In this document: piece by piece, positions 26,962-35,766 of the stretch
Layout: the number at the start of each line of letters is the position of its first letter
How positions within the stretch are numbered: position 1 is the stretch's first letter
Source: GCA-003244245 sp963712995
Lineage (GTDB): Bacteria; Actinomycetota; Actinomycetes; Mycobacteriales; Pseudonocardiaceae
Length of the DNA stretch: 64,000 bases
NCBI GenBank assembly: GCA_963712995.1
Contig: CAVQKH010000030.1
Location: 186,001 to 250,000 of the forward strand
Reading direction: 5' to 3'
Translations under genes and position numbers: made by a program
The notes under the pieces: model-generated
Told to the model about the DNA's origin: nothing
The model's input: only the letters and a program-made list of their open reading frames with translations
Database searches by the model: none

Positions 26962-27561
26962 CTACAGCGCAGCGAGGCGCGCGCGGTGCACGGACACGGC
27001 GTAGGTGTCCGTCTCGGTGGCAGGATGCCGGTCCCAGGTGGCGTAGCGGGCTTCGAGGGCGAGCCCGGCGCTCTCGCACCACCTGTCGTAGTCCGCCAGC
27101 GACGGCCAGCCGGCCTGCAGCTGAAACCCGGCGATCAGCCGGCCGCCCGGTGCCAGGTGCCGTGCGCACCTGAGGACCGCGGGGCCGCGGCGCCCAGCCG
27201 CTACGTAGGGAATGACGTTGCCGGCCAGCACGACGACATCGAACCGGGTCGGCAGATCGAGCTCGCCGAGGTCGGCCTGGACCCAGGTCAACCCGGGTGC
27301 TTTCGCGCGCGCCAGCGCGATCATGTCCGGATCGAGGTCGGCGCCGGTGACGTCGATCCCGCGCCGGGCCAGCTCGATGGCCACCCGGCCGGTGCCGCAC
27401 CCCCCGTCGAGGACAGAGGACGGGCCGTAGGCGAACACGAGATCCGCTTCGCCGTGGGGATTCACGCCCGCGGCCTCGATGCGTCGCCAGCGCTCGTCGT
27501 ACTGCGCGGGGTCGAGCTGCCGACGCCACTGGCCCCAGTCGTTCGATGGTGACCCAGCCAC
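26962..27561 (-). CDS. Class I SAM-dependent methyltransferase, short form
   Basis: A 199-residue methyltransferase. Motif I is SSVLDGGCGTGRVAIELARR, with GADLDPDMIALARAKAPGL after it, and ADLGELDLPTRFDVVVLAGN as motif II. The DGGCGTGR form is typical of Methyltransf_25 proteins of actinobacteria. The N-terminus WRRQLDPAQYDERWRRIEAA is probably a substrate cap. The stop (TAG) immediately abuts the stop of the convergent lipase gene. The substrate is unknown. Confidence 0.85.
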   Translation of the reverse strand: MAGSPSNDWGQWRRQLDPAQYDERWRRIEAAGVNPHGEADLVFAYGPSSVLDGGCGTGRVAIELARRGIDVTGADLDPDMIALARAKAPGLTWVQADLGELDLPTRFDVVVLAGNVIPYVAAGRRGPAVLRCARHLAPGGRLIAGFQLQAGWPSLADYDRWCESAGLALEARYATWDRHPATETDTYAVSVHRARLAAL

Positions 27562-27673
27562 GGATCGACCCCGTTTCCCGATTGGCCTGGACGCTCTTCA
27601 GGTCCCAGCGTAAGCCTCCGGCACGGGACAGGTCCGCCGCTGAAGAAGCCGACGATACCGCAGCTTCCCGAAC

Positions 27674-27862
27674 TCAACGGCGAGTTGACCATGGTCTACC
27701 GCGACGCCGGCTCCGGGTACTCCTGCCGGAGGTCTTACCGTTCGGCGACTTCCGGCTCGGACGCTGGCGGTCTCGTTGTTGTATTATCTTTGCTAGCAAG
27801 AACGCAAGCGGGATCGCCAGCAAGACCCAGATGAGGATCCCAAGGATCCATAGTTCACTCAC
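27674..27862 (-). CDS. Small single-pass membrane protein candidate
   Basis: A 62-residue product with one hydrophobic helix (LWILGILIWVLLAIPLAFLL) followed by a very basic tail ending RRRGRPWSTRR. The GTG start has GGAGAGG about 11 bases upstream. The size and layout suit a genuine small membrane protein, but the tail composition could also arise from non-coding high-GC DNA. No family is recognised. Confidence 0.4.
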   Translation of the reverse strand: MSELWILGILIWVLLAIPLAFLLAKIIQQRDRQRPSRKSPNGKTSGRSTRSRRRGRPWSTRR

Positions 27863-28089
27863 GGCTGCCGTCGCCTCTCCCGTGTCGGGCCCTCACCGTT
27901 ATCCGGTGACAGCGCTGGCCGCCGAATCGCCGTAGTGACTCGACACGTCGGGTCGCCATGGGGTTGCAAGAGCATTGGTTCTCCCTCCGGTCGTCGGCCT
28001 AGGCGACAACGGTCATCGAAACCAACCTGGGTGTCGGCGACACCGACCAGGCCCGATGGGGTCCTGACCCGGGGAGCGCATGATGACGT

Positions 28090-28113
28090 GATGTCCGGAC
28101 GGCATCGGACATC
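28090..28113. repeat. Perfect 8-bp inverted repeat
   Basis: GATGTCCG at 28090-28097 and CGGACATC at 28106-28113 flank an 8-base spacer. It lies some 980 bases upstream of the amidase start, within DNA lacking a gene. It could be an operator or a weak terminator; nothing in the sequence decides between these. Confidence 0.4.
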
Positions 28114-28291
28114 TTGGAAAATTTCGCCGGTCTTGGCCGCGGAAGTCGCCGAGGAGCGATTTTTATTGCGGGGTCACAACCTAACCGGAAAGCATTCTAG
28201 CGGGAACTGACTGCCAGTACGGGTACTCGCAGAGAAGGTCAGGTGGATGAGAGATGCCCGCTGGTAAATAATGGGAAACATTGCGCGGCGG

Positions 28292-29071
28292 TCAGTGCTG
28301 TCTGCGGGAGGTGAGCCAGGCTGTGATGCCCTCGGTGATGGCGTTCGCGTAACGGGCCCGGCCGGCTGACGTGGATACCAGCGCTGCCTCTTGGGGGTTG
28401 CGCATGTTGGCGCACTCGACCAGCACCGCGGGGATCTGGGAGAGGTTCAACCCGGCGAGATCGGAGCGCGGATTAAGCCCACCGGAGCCCACGTAGTCGG
28501 AGGCGGTGAAACGTTCGTTGCGCAACGCTGTGGCCAGCGCCTCGGCCAGGGCGAGCGCGGGTGCCCGCTGGCTGTCGTTCAACGGTGGGTTGGAGTAGGC
28601 GACATGGAATCCGTGCCCGCCCGGCGCCGCCCCGTCAGCGTGGATGGACACGACCAGGTCCGCGCCCGCCCGGTTGGCGATCGCGGCGCGCTCGTCGATG
28701 CACGGGCCGACCCCGGCGTCGTCCGGTCGGGTCAGCAGCACCCGCACTCCCTGCGCGCTCAGCGCATCGCGAACCCGTAGCGCAACATCCCAGGCGAAGG
28801 CATGCTCGGGGTAACCGCTGTCGGTGGCGGTCCCCGTGGTGTTGCACGCCTTGGTGCCGCCCCGGCCGTTGGGGACCGGACGGTTGATCTCGGCCGGGTG
28901 CGCCGCGTTGGCGCCGTTGTGTCCCGGGTCGAGCACCACCGTGGTGCCTGCGAGGGCGGCGGCAGCTGACGCGGTCGTGCGGGTGATGGCAGTGGGTGGC
29001 TCGACAGTCCCGCAGGCGGCGAGCAGCACCAGCCCCGGAAGGAGGATCCTTGGCAGACGTCTGCCCCGCAC
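28292..29071 (-). CDS. N-acetylmuramoyl-L-alanine amidase, lipoprotein (Amidase_3)
   Basis: Peptidoglycan amidase cleaving the bond between muramic acid and the stem peptide, 259 residues. A lipoprotein signal ends in the lipobox LLAAC, so it is anchored outside the membrane. The Amidase_3 zinc site is visible: the first His in VLDPGHNGANAAHPAEINR, Glu in SGYPEHAFAWDVALRVRDAL, His in DLVVSIHADGAAPGGHGFHV and the catalytic Glu in IPAVLVECANMRNPQEAALV. The NGRGGTKACNTTGTATDSGY insert matches the Rv3717 (Ami1) subgroup of M. tuberculosis. Only 42 bases separate it from the upstream DUF2235 gene. Confidence 0.92.
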   Translation of the reverse strand: MRGRRLPRILLPGLVLLAACGTVEPPTAITRTTASAAAALAGTTVVLDPGHNGANAAHPAEINRPVPNGRGGTKACNTTGTATDSGYPEHAFAWDVALRVRDALSAQGVRVLLTRPDDAGVGPCIDERAAIANRAGADLVVSIHADGAAPGGHGFHVAYSNPPLNDSQRAPALALAEALATALRNERFTASDYVGSGGLNPRSDLAGLNLSQIPAVLVECANMRNPQEAALVSTSAGRARYANAITEGITAWLTSRRQH

Positions 29072-29113
29072 CGCGCTCGCCCCTCATCCGTACTTCGCCG
29101 TGACCGTGCCGCC

Positions 29114-30617
29114 TCAGTCGAGCCGGGTGACAGTCAGGGTGACCGAGCCCCTGTTGTTGTCATAGAAGCTCCAGGCGTCGTTGGCAAAGGCGTAAAGGTA
29201 GCCGCCCTGCTGGACCTGCTGCTCGCACTTCTCCCCGATGATGAACGGCTGGTACGGCCGCTGCGCGCCATCGGCGTCGACATCGGTCGCCGCGATGACG
29301 CCGATCAGCGCCATCCACGGCGCGCCGTGGACGCGGGGCGCGCCGAAGAAGTTCGCCGCCTCATTGCCGCTCAACTCCCGGAAGCGTTCCTGCAACCACC
29401 CGACCGAGGACCCCATCATCTGGAACACTTCAGACGGGTAAAATCGGCCGTCCGTAGTGCCTCCCGGGCCGACCGCAATGCCACGATCAAGCCACTGCCC
29501 CTCGGCCTGGAACGAATACCATCCCTCCTCCAGGTAAAGCCCCGTTGCATTCCACCTCCGGCCGGCGAACACCTCGCAGCTGGTCTCCTTACCTGTCTCG
29601 AGCACCTCGCTGCGCCGGTATTCGCCGGCTGTGATCGGTGGCTTGGCGCGCCGGTCGAACACCGATTTGTGTATGACTCCAGCTGGAGCTTTTGTCGATC
29701 ATGGGGACCGCTCGGGGAGTCGGGCCGAGGTGCAGGTAGAAGCCGGTACAGAGGTCGTGCATCACATCGGTGGCGTCGGGTCGGATCTGCTTGAGAATTT
29801 CCGGGCGGAAGCTCAGCTCGGTGCACATGTGCGCCTCGTCGATCATCCATTTCAAGGCACCGTCGGAGAGCCCGGTCTGTAGATGGCCGCCTCCCACGTC
29901 GCAATGGTCGCCGGGGAACCACATCTGCTTCATTCTGCGGATACCACCAGGCCCGGGTTCCTCGGTCCACAACGTGGGGGTGAACGGGCCCCGGGTCTCG
30001 TCCATCGCCACCGCGTGCCGGGCGTGCTCGATGGACGAGCTGAGCCGGGTGTCGTGGAACCGGTGCCGGTCGTCGACATCGAAAAGGTTGGCCACACCGA
30101 GGGAATCAGGGATGCCTAGCGAACCGACGGTGTCCCAGACGCCGAGGAAGCGGATCGGGACCGGGGGGTGAGGCGCAGGACCCCTGGAGCGCCCCTGGTC
30201 CGGGCGGTACACCTCGTCGTACAACCGATCGATCTCCGCCCAGCGGTCGCTGAGTGACAATCCAGCCAGCGCGCTGGCGAGCCCGCAGGCGGAGAGCATC
30301 CCGGCCAGGCTACGCACGGTGTAGGCGCCCCGGCTGAAGCCGAACAGGCAGATCGCGTCGCCGGGTTGGTAGGTCATCGCCAGCCAGTGGTACGCGCTCT
30401 TGATGTTGCTGGCCAGCCCGGCACCCAGCCCTCCGCCACGCAGCCGATCGACCAGGCCGGGATCGGTGCCGACCCCCGGGTGGTAATAACGCAGCTGCGT
30501 GTCGCTCTCATGCAGGGCGTGGTGCAGGCGCACCACGTTGGTCGGGGTCGGTATGCCTCCTTGTTGCTGCTCCGGAGTGTTCCAGGTGCCGTCACAGCAG
30601 ACCACGAGGTGCCGCAC
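29114..30617 (-). pseudogene. DUF2235 alpha/beta hydrolase gene split by a one-base frameshift
   Basis: A phospholipase/Tle1-like DUF2235 protein of about 500 residues if repaired. It starts at a GTG with GGAGG 7 bases upstream. The N-terminal part has RHLVVCCDGTWNTPEQQQGG, the Ser elbow ICLFGFSRGAYTVRSLAG and RFLGVWDTVGSLG, then MWFPGDHCDVGGGH. After MIDKSSS the frame is lost, and the C-terminal domain (FDRRAKPPITAGEYRRSEVL onward to 29114) continues in the +1 frame. Removing one base of the four-T run at 29690-29693 (plus strand) restores MIDKAPAGVIHKSVFDRR. This is either true decay or a homopolymer sequencing error. Confidence 0.8.
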
Positions 30618-30781
30618 AGTGATCCTCCATTCGCGGTGTGCAGCGGGTGGGGCGGGTACTTCCCAGCTACAGGTGTGCCGGAGCGCACCAGACCGGTTCA
30701 TACCGCGACCACGGTAGGCGCCCTACAGCTGGGTCAGGTAGCGATTTTCATCCACGTGGGGCTGGACTGGCCACCGGACGC

Positions 30782-31702
30782 TCAGGCGGGGTCGAGCTCG
30801 GGCACCGGCTGGGTCCGCGCCGGCGCGGCGGCGTGTTGCCGGGGACGGAGTACGACCATCGCTATCAAACCGGCGATCGCCCCGGCGACGATCACCGGCG
30901 TGCTCGCCTTGAGCAGCGCCAGTGCTGAGGCGAGCAGCACCGCCACGATCACCGGTCGGATGACGAGGGCCGGGCCTTGGGCGGATATCCGGGCTCCGAG
31001 GTACACCCCGGGCAGCGCGCCCAGCAGCAGGGCGGCGGTGAGGCCGAACTGAACGTCACCGAAGAGTAGATGTCCGGCCGTCGCGGCGGCCACCAGCGGG
31101 ATGGCCTGCACGATGTCGGTGCCGACCAGTTGGGCGGGCCGCAGGGTGGGGTAGACCATCATCAGCAGCGCGATGATCACCGAGCCGGCACCGACCGAGG
31201 TCATGCCCACCGTGAACCCGCCGATCACCCCGATCGCCAGGGTGCGCAGCGGGTGGACGACCAGCGGCTGCACCGAGCCCTCCGGCGTACCGGTTTTGGC
31301 GTCACGGCGTCGTGCCCGGCGATCGAGCAGCTGCCGGACCACCATCAGGGCCACCGCGGTGCACAGCGCCACGCCGATGATCATCTTGAGATCGTCCTGC
31401 ACACCGGCCCGGTGGCCGATCGAGCTGATGAGTATGGCGCCGGCGAACGCCGCAGGCATCGAACCCACCGTGAGCAGGCCGACGAGCCGCCAGTTCACCG
31501 TGCGGTGGCGCAGGTGCACGGCGCCGCCGACCGGCTTCATCACCAGCGAGGTGAGCAGATCGCTGGAGATCGCGGTGAGCGGCGAGACCCGGAAGAACAG
31601 CACGAGCAGCGGGGTGAGCAACGCTCCGCCGCCCATGCCGGTGAGGCCCACGAGTAAGCCCACCAGTAGCCCGGCGATGGAAAGCGGGAAATTGATGTGC
31701 AT
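30782..31702 (-). CDS. TauE/SafE-family sulfite exporter-like permease
   Basis: Membrane permease of 306 residues with about eight helices. The TauE/SafE pattern is seen at PLSIAGLLVGLLVGLTGMGG (start) and in the repeat GVIGGFTVGMTSVGAGSVII. Members export sulfite, sulfonates or related organic acids. The ATG at 31702 starts the conserved region; 64 in-frame upstream codons overlap the chelatase gene and are not used. It is the last gene of the sulfate operon, 67 bases after the chelatase, so export of excess sulfite or sulfur compounds is the likely job (inference). Confidence 0.87.
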   Translation of the reverse strand: MHINFPLSIAGLLVGLLVGLTGMGGGALLTPLLVLFFRVSPLTAISSDLLTSLVMKPVGGAVHLRHRTVNWRLVGLLTVGSMPAAFAGAILISSIGHRAGVQDDLKMIIGVALCTAVALMVVRQLLDRRARRRDAKTGTPEGSVQPLVVHPLRTLAIGVIGGFTVGMTSVGAGSVIIALLMMVYPTLRPAQLVGTDIVQAIPLVAAATAGHLLFGDVQFGLTAALLLGALPGVYLGARISAQGPALVIRPVIVAVLLASALALLKASTPVIVAGAIAGLIAMVVLRPRQHAAAPARTQPVPELDPA

Positions 31703-31769
31703 GATCGGGCGCCTGCCTGACGATTTCGGGCGCATGCGGCCAGGATGGGCCGGTGCGTAGCGGACCGGG

Positions 31770-32670
31770 TCAGCAGCCGGTTGGACAGCGGGCGGTGAAG
31801 GTGCGCATGAGGTCGACATGCAGCCGCCGGACCAGCATCGGCCGGACGAGCCGGGCAGCCGGGAGATCGCCTCGGCGCAGGGGATCCGGCGCACCTTTCT
31901 CGGCGGCCGCCGCGGCCAGGTAGCGGTCCACGATCACCTCGGCGACCGAGGCGTCGGCACCGAGCGGCGCGGCGATCCTGACGGTCGGGTCGCTCGCCTG
32001 GGCCGCCTGTGCCACCCGGCGCGGCAGCAGGCCAGGGGCGAGGAACCAGCCGGCGACGGCGATCCGCTCGGCTCCGGAGGCTCTGCAGCCGGTGGATCGC
32101 CTCGGGGACGGACGGGGACGCGGCGGCAGCGAAGGCCGCGAGGCCCCCGCGCCAGCCGTGGCGGTCGACCCATGCCGAGGCCAGCCTGCCGACGGAGGCG
32201 TTGGCGCAGGCGTGCGACGAGCCTGTCGCGGCGAGCACCACGCCCAGATCGGGGGCGTCGAGCGGGCCCGCGACCTCGGCGAGCCGGCGCAGCGCCACGT
32301 CCGCCAGCCGGGGGTCGCCGCCGAGCACGCCGGCGATGGTGAGCCGAAGTCGGGGGTGCTGGCGGGTCGCGCTGGCCACCGCGCCCGGCACGTCCACTGT
32401 GGCGTGGAAGGCGTTGCCGAGCAGCAGCGGCACCACGACCGCACACCGGTGCCCGTCGGATGCGATGGCGGCCAGCACGTCGGGCAGCCGCGGGAGGCTC
32501 AGATCGAGAAAGCTCAGCCGCACGTCCAGGTCGGGCCGCTGCCGCCGTACCTCGTCGACGAGTCTGGAGATCGTGGCGGCCGACCGGGGATCCCGGCTGC
32601 CGTGCGCGACCGCGACCAGGGCCGGCCGGTCCCGGCCGGGATTCGTGATCACCGATGACAAGAAAGACAT
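31770..32670 (-). pseudogene. Second sirohydrochlorin chelatase, frameshifted
   Basis: A CbiX/SirB-type chelatase of the sulfate operon. The ATG overlaps the cysN stop (ATGA). The first part is normal: PALVAVAHGSRDPRSAATIS, VRLSFLDLSLPRLPDVLAAI, VVVPLLLGNAFHATVDVPGA and LAATGSSHACANASVGRLAS. After VPEAIHRLQ the frame changes at about 32079-32087, and the expected continuation ASGAERIAVAGWFLAPGLLP runs in the next frame to a stop at 31770. One extra base explains it. The intact copy at 24580-25275 could cover the function. A sequencing error is possible. Confidence 0.8.
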
Positions 32671-33947
32671 CAGGCCTCCGGTGGCGGCACCAGCGAGATG
32701 CCGATCAGGCCGGCGGCCAGCGTGTTGCCGGTCGGCGGGTCGATCAGCAGGAACGAGCCGGTCGCCCGGCTGTCCGCGTAGTCGTCCACCGGCAGCGGAT
32801 CGGCGGTGTGGATGCTCACCCGGCCGATGTCGTTGATCTCCAGCTGCTCCGGCACGCTCAGCGTGAGGGTGTCGGTGTCCAGCCGGTCGTGCAGCGCGCC
32901 GACGATCGCTTGGGTCACCCGGGTGCCGTGCTTGAGCAGCAGCCGGGCGCCGGGACGCAGCGGCTGCTCGGCCAGCCAGCACAGGGTGGTCTCCAGCTGG
33001 TTGGTCACCCTGGGCGGGTGTTCGGCGTCGACGATCACGCTGCCGCGGGCCACGTCCAGCTCGTCGGCCAGCCGCACCGTGATGCTGCGGCCCGCGCCGG
33101 CTTCGGGCAGCTCGCCGTCGGCGGTCTCCACCGAGGTCACCGTGCTGCGCAGGCCCTCGGGCAGTACCAGCACCGGCTGCCCGGGGCGCACCGTGCCGGC
33201 GGCCACCAGGCCGGCATAGCCGCGGTAGTCCGGGTACTCGGCGGTGCGTGGCCGGATCACGTACTGCACCGGGATGCGCAGCGGGGCGTCGTGCTCGGGG
33301 CCGCTCACCGGAACCGACTCCAGATGCTCCAGCAGCGTCGGCCCGGGATACCACGGGGTGTTCGCCGAGTGTTCCACCACGTTGTCACCGATCAGCGCGG
33401 ACACCGGGATGCTCACCACCCGCTCCTGCGGGTAACCCAGCGCGGCGGCCAGGCCGTGGAAGTCCTTGGCGATCGCGGTGAACACCGCCTCGTCGTAGTC
33501 CACCAGGTCGATCTTGTTCACCGCCAGCACCAGCCGGGGCACCCGCAGCAGCGCGATCACGGCGGCGTGCCGGCGGGTCTGCGCGACCACGCCGTAGCGG
33601 GCGTCCACCAGCAGCACGGCCAGCCCGGCGGTGGAGGCGCCGGTGACGGTGTTGCGGGTGTACTGCACGTGCCCGGGGGTGTCGGCCAGCACGAACTCCC
33701 GCTTGCGGGTACCGAAATAACGGTACGCCACGTCGATCGTGATGCCCTGCTCGCGCTCCGCGCGCAGCCCGTCCACCAGCAGTGACAGGTCCGGCGTCGC
33801 CAGGCCCTTGTCCACCGAGGCCCGCCGGACGGCCTCGATCTGGTCGGTCAGCACCGACTTGGTGTCATAGAGCAGCCGGCCCACCAGGGTCGACTTGCCG
33901 TCGTCCACGCTGCCGGCAGTGGCGAACCGCAGAAGGTCTGTCCCCAT
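32670..33947 (-). CDS. cysN: Sulfate adenylyltransferase subunit 1 (GTPase) CysN
   Basis: GTPase that drives ATP sulfurylase, 425 residues. The EF-Tu-like G domain has P-loop GSVDDGKSTLVGRLLYDTK, the switch region EREQGITIDVAYRYF, G3 DTPGHVQYTRN and G4 VNKIDLVD. Two beta-barrel domains follow. There is no APS kinase (CysC) extension, which fits the direct APS reductase route suggested by the neighbouring CysH. The ATG overlaps the cysD stop and the stop overlaps the chelatase ATG, both as ATGA. Confidence 0.95.
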   Translation of the reverse strand: MGTDLLRFATAGSVDDGKSTLVGRLLYDTKSVLTDQIEAVRRASVDKGLATPDLSLLVDGLRAEREQGITIDVAYRYFGTRKREFVLADTPGHVQYTRNTVTGASTAGLAVLLVDARYGVVAQTRRHAAVIALLRVPRLVLAVNKIDLVDYDEAVFTAIAKDFHGLAAALGYPQERVVSIPVSALIGDNVVEHSANTPWYPGPTLLEHLESVPVSGPEHDAPLRIPVQYVIRPRTAEYPDYRGYAGLVAAGTVRPGQPVLVLPEGLRSTVTSVETADGELPEAGAGRSITVRLADELDVARGSVIVDAEHPPRVTNQLETTLCWLAEQPLRPGARLLLKHGTRVTQAIVGALHDRLDTDTLTLSVPEQLEINDIGRVSIHTADPLPVDDYADSRATGSFLLIDPPTGNTLAAGLIGISLVPPPEA

Positions 33948-34897
33948 CAGAAGTAGCCCTCCCGCTTGCGGTCTTCCATGGCCGCCTCGGAGAGCCGGTC
34001 GTCCGCGCGGGTGGCACCGCGCTCGGTCAGCCGGGACGCGGTGACCTCGGCGATCACCTCGTCCAGCGTCGTCGCGGTGGACTCCACTGCGCCAGTGCAT
34101 GAACCGTCACCGACGGTGCGGTAGCGCACCGTCTTGAGCTCGAGGCGCTCACCCTCGCGCGGGCCGCCCCACGGGCCCTCGGCCAGCCACATACCGTCCC
34201 GGTGGAACACCTCGCGATGGTGCGAGTAGTAGATGGACGGCACCTCGATGTTCTCCCGCTGGATGTAGCGCCAGACGTCCAGCTCGGTCCAGTTGGACAG
34301 GGGGAACACCCGCACGTGCTCGCCTGGGGCGTGCCGGCCGTTGTAGAGGTTCCACAGCTCGGGGCGCTGCTTGCGCGGATCCCACCGGCCGAACGCATCG
34401 CGCAGGCTGATGATCCGCTCCTTGGCCCTGGCCCGCTCCTCGTCCCGGCGACCGCCGCCGAACACCGCATCGAACCGGTGGTAGTTGATCGAGTCCAGCA
34501 GCGGCACGGTCTGCAACGGGTTACGGGTGCCGTCCGGCCGCTCGACCAGCCGGCCGTCGTCGATCCAGTCCTGCACGTGCGCGACGATCAGGCGCAGCCC
34601 GAGCCGCTTCACCAGCTGGTCCCGGAAGTCGATGACCTCCGGGTAGTTGTGTCCGGTGTCCACGTGCAACAGCGAGAAGGGCACCGGAGCCGGCGCGAAT
34701 GCCTTGACCGCCAGGTGCACCAGCAGGGTGGAGTCCTTGCCGCCGGAGAACAGGATGACCGGGCGGTCGAACTCGCCGGCCACTTCGCGGAAGATGTGGA
34801 TCGCCTCGGACTCCAGGGCGTCCAGCGCGTCGAAGCCGGTCCGCGCGGCGGCTGGTGACGCCTCGCTGTCTGTCCCGGTGTCGGTCACTGTGCTCAT
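33947..34897 (-). CDS. cysD: Sulfate adenylyltransferase subunit 2 CysD
   Basis: Catalytic subunit of ATP sulfurylase (ATP + sulfate to APS), 316 residues. The PP-loop is VILFSGGKDSTLLVHLAVKA. Other conserved parts are LLHVDTGHNYPEVIDFRD, FDAVFGGGRRDEERARAKER and RVFPLSNWTELDVWRYIQRE. The C-terminal RKREGYF tail is typical. The ATG overlaps the cysH stop. It acts with CysN in the cytosol. Confidence 0.96.
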   Translation of the reverse strand: MSTVTDTGTDSEASPAAARTGFDALDALESEAIHIFREVAGEFDRPVILFSGGKDSTLLVHLAVKAFAPAPVPFSLLHVDTGHNYPEVIDFRDQLVKRLGLRLIVAHVQDWIDDGRLVERPDGTRNPLQTVPLLDSINYHRFDAVFGGGRRDEERARAKERIISLRDAFGRWDPRKQRPELWNLYNGRHAPGEHVRVFPLSNWTELDVWRYIQRENIEVPSIYYSHHREVFHRDGMWLAEGPWGGPREGERLELKTVRYRTVGDGSCTGAVESTATTLDEVIAEVTASRLTERGATRADDRLSEAAMEDRKREGYF

Positions 34898-35608
34898 GCG
34901 TGCAGCCCGCACTCGGTCTTGGCCCGGCCGGACCAGCGTCCGGCCCGCTTGTCCTCCCCGATCAGCGGCTTTCGGGTGCACGGCGCGCAGCCGATCGACG
35001 GGTAGCCGGCATCCACCAGGGGGTTCACCAGGATGTTGTGCTCGGCGATGTAGGCGTCCATGTCCTCGTCGCTCCACGCCGCGATCGGGTTGATCTTGAC
35101 CAGGCCGAACTTCTCGTCGTAGCTGATCAGTGGGGTGTTTGCCCTGGTCGGGGCCTCTACCCTGCGCACTCCGGTGACCCACGCGTCGTAACGGGCGAGG
35201 GTGTTGCGCAGCGGCACCACTTTGCGCAGGAAACAGCACCGGTCCGGTTCGCGGGCGAACAGGTCCTTGCCCTCGGCGGTGTCCTGCTCTGCCACGGTCG
35301 CCTCGGCCTGGGCGTTGACGATCCGCACGTCGTAGGTGGTCTGCCACGGCGTCCCGGGTGCCGATGGTCTCGGCGAAGTGGTAGCCGGTTTCCAGGAACA
35401 GCACCTCCACGCCGGGGCGGGCTTGGGCCGCCAGGTCGACCAGCACCGCGTCCTGCATGTTCGACGCCACGATCAGCCCGTCGCCGAAGGTCCGCGCGGC
35501 CCAGGCCAGCACCTGCTCAGCACGGGCGTCCGGCCCCAGCTCGAGAGCACCCTGCTCGGCCATCGAGCGCAGCTCATGTCCGGTCATGCTTCGCACAGTG
35601 ACGCTCAT
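34894..35608 (-). pseudogene. cysH: APS/PAPS reductase CysH gene with a one-base frameshift
   Basis: Assimilatory adenylylsulfate reductase (APS to sulfite), about 237 residues if repaired. The N-terminal part reads FGDGLIVASNMQDAVLVDLA and VEVLFLETGYHFAETIGTRD, then loses frame at about 35336-35341. The rest, starting VRIVNAQAEATVAEQD, continues in the next frame with all cluster cysteines (DRCCFLRKV, IGCAPCTRK) and the catalytic ECGLHA tail. Those four cysteines indicate a 4Fe-4S enzyme preferring APS. One extra base (GAC C ACC TAC) accounts for the break. Every other residue looks functional, so the lesion is recent or is a read error. Confidence 0.85.
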
Positions 35609-35766
35609 TCCAGTACCGCCCCCTCTGGGATTCCGATTGCGACCAGCGTGACCGCGAATGTCCGCAGGCACCCCGCGCAGTGCCACGCCCCATGCGGTTG
35701 TTCCACCGGACGCAGGTCCTCCTCCCCGCAATAGGGGCAATAGAACGGCACCGCGCGCTCGCTCAT
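35605..35766 (-). CDS. 53-residue zinc-ribbon protein between sir and cysH
   Basis: A very short gene, ATG overlapping the sir stop and TGA overlapping the cysH ATG, so it is translated within the operon. The product has two CxxC pairs, FYCPYCGEEDLRP and WHCAGCLRTF, forming a zinc ribbon, and ends IGIPEGAVLE. I recall small proteins in this position in other actinobacterial sulfate operons; they resemble the zinc finger of insertion-element proteins and may bind Fe or Zn or assist CysH or Sir. The function is unproven. Confidence 0.8.
   Translation of the reverse strand: MSERAVPFYCPYCGEEDLRPVEQPHGAWHCAGCLRTFAVTLVAIGIPEGAVLE

Larger units (their letters stand above)
27563..28291. other. Long intergenic region with one small gene candidate
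   Basis: About 730 bases between a methyltransferase and the amidase gene. Its third-position composition is unlike the neighbours. Only a small membrane-protein candidate (27674-27862, minus) is supportable. A clear inverted repeat, GATGTCCG and CGGACATC with an 8-base loop, lies at 28090-28113 and could be an operator or terminator. The segment near 28150-28290 is AT-richer and likely carries the amidase promoter, which reads leftward. Confidence 0.5.

Noticed and set aside
27935..28210. Plus-strand 91-residue frame in the long intergenic region
   Set aside because: Composition is random-like (Arg/Ser/Thr/Pro rich), with no ribosome site and no motif.
31703..31894. N-terminal extension of the TauE-like protein
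   Set aside because: The 64 extra codons overlap the chelatase gene and encode no membrane helix; the conserved region starts at 31702.
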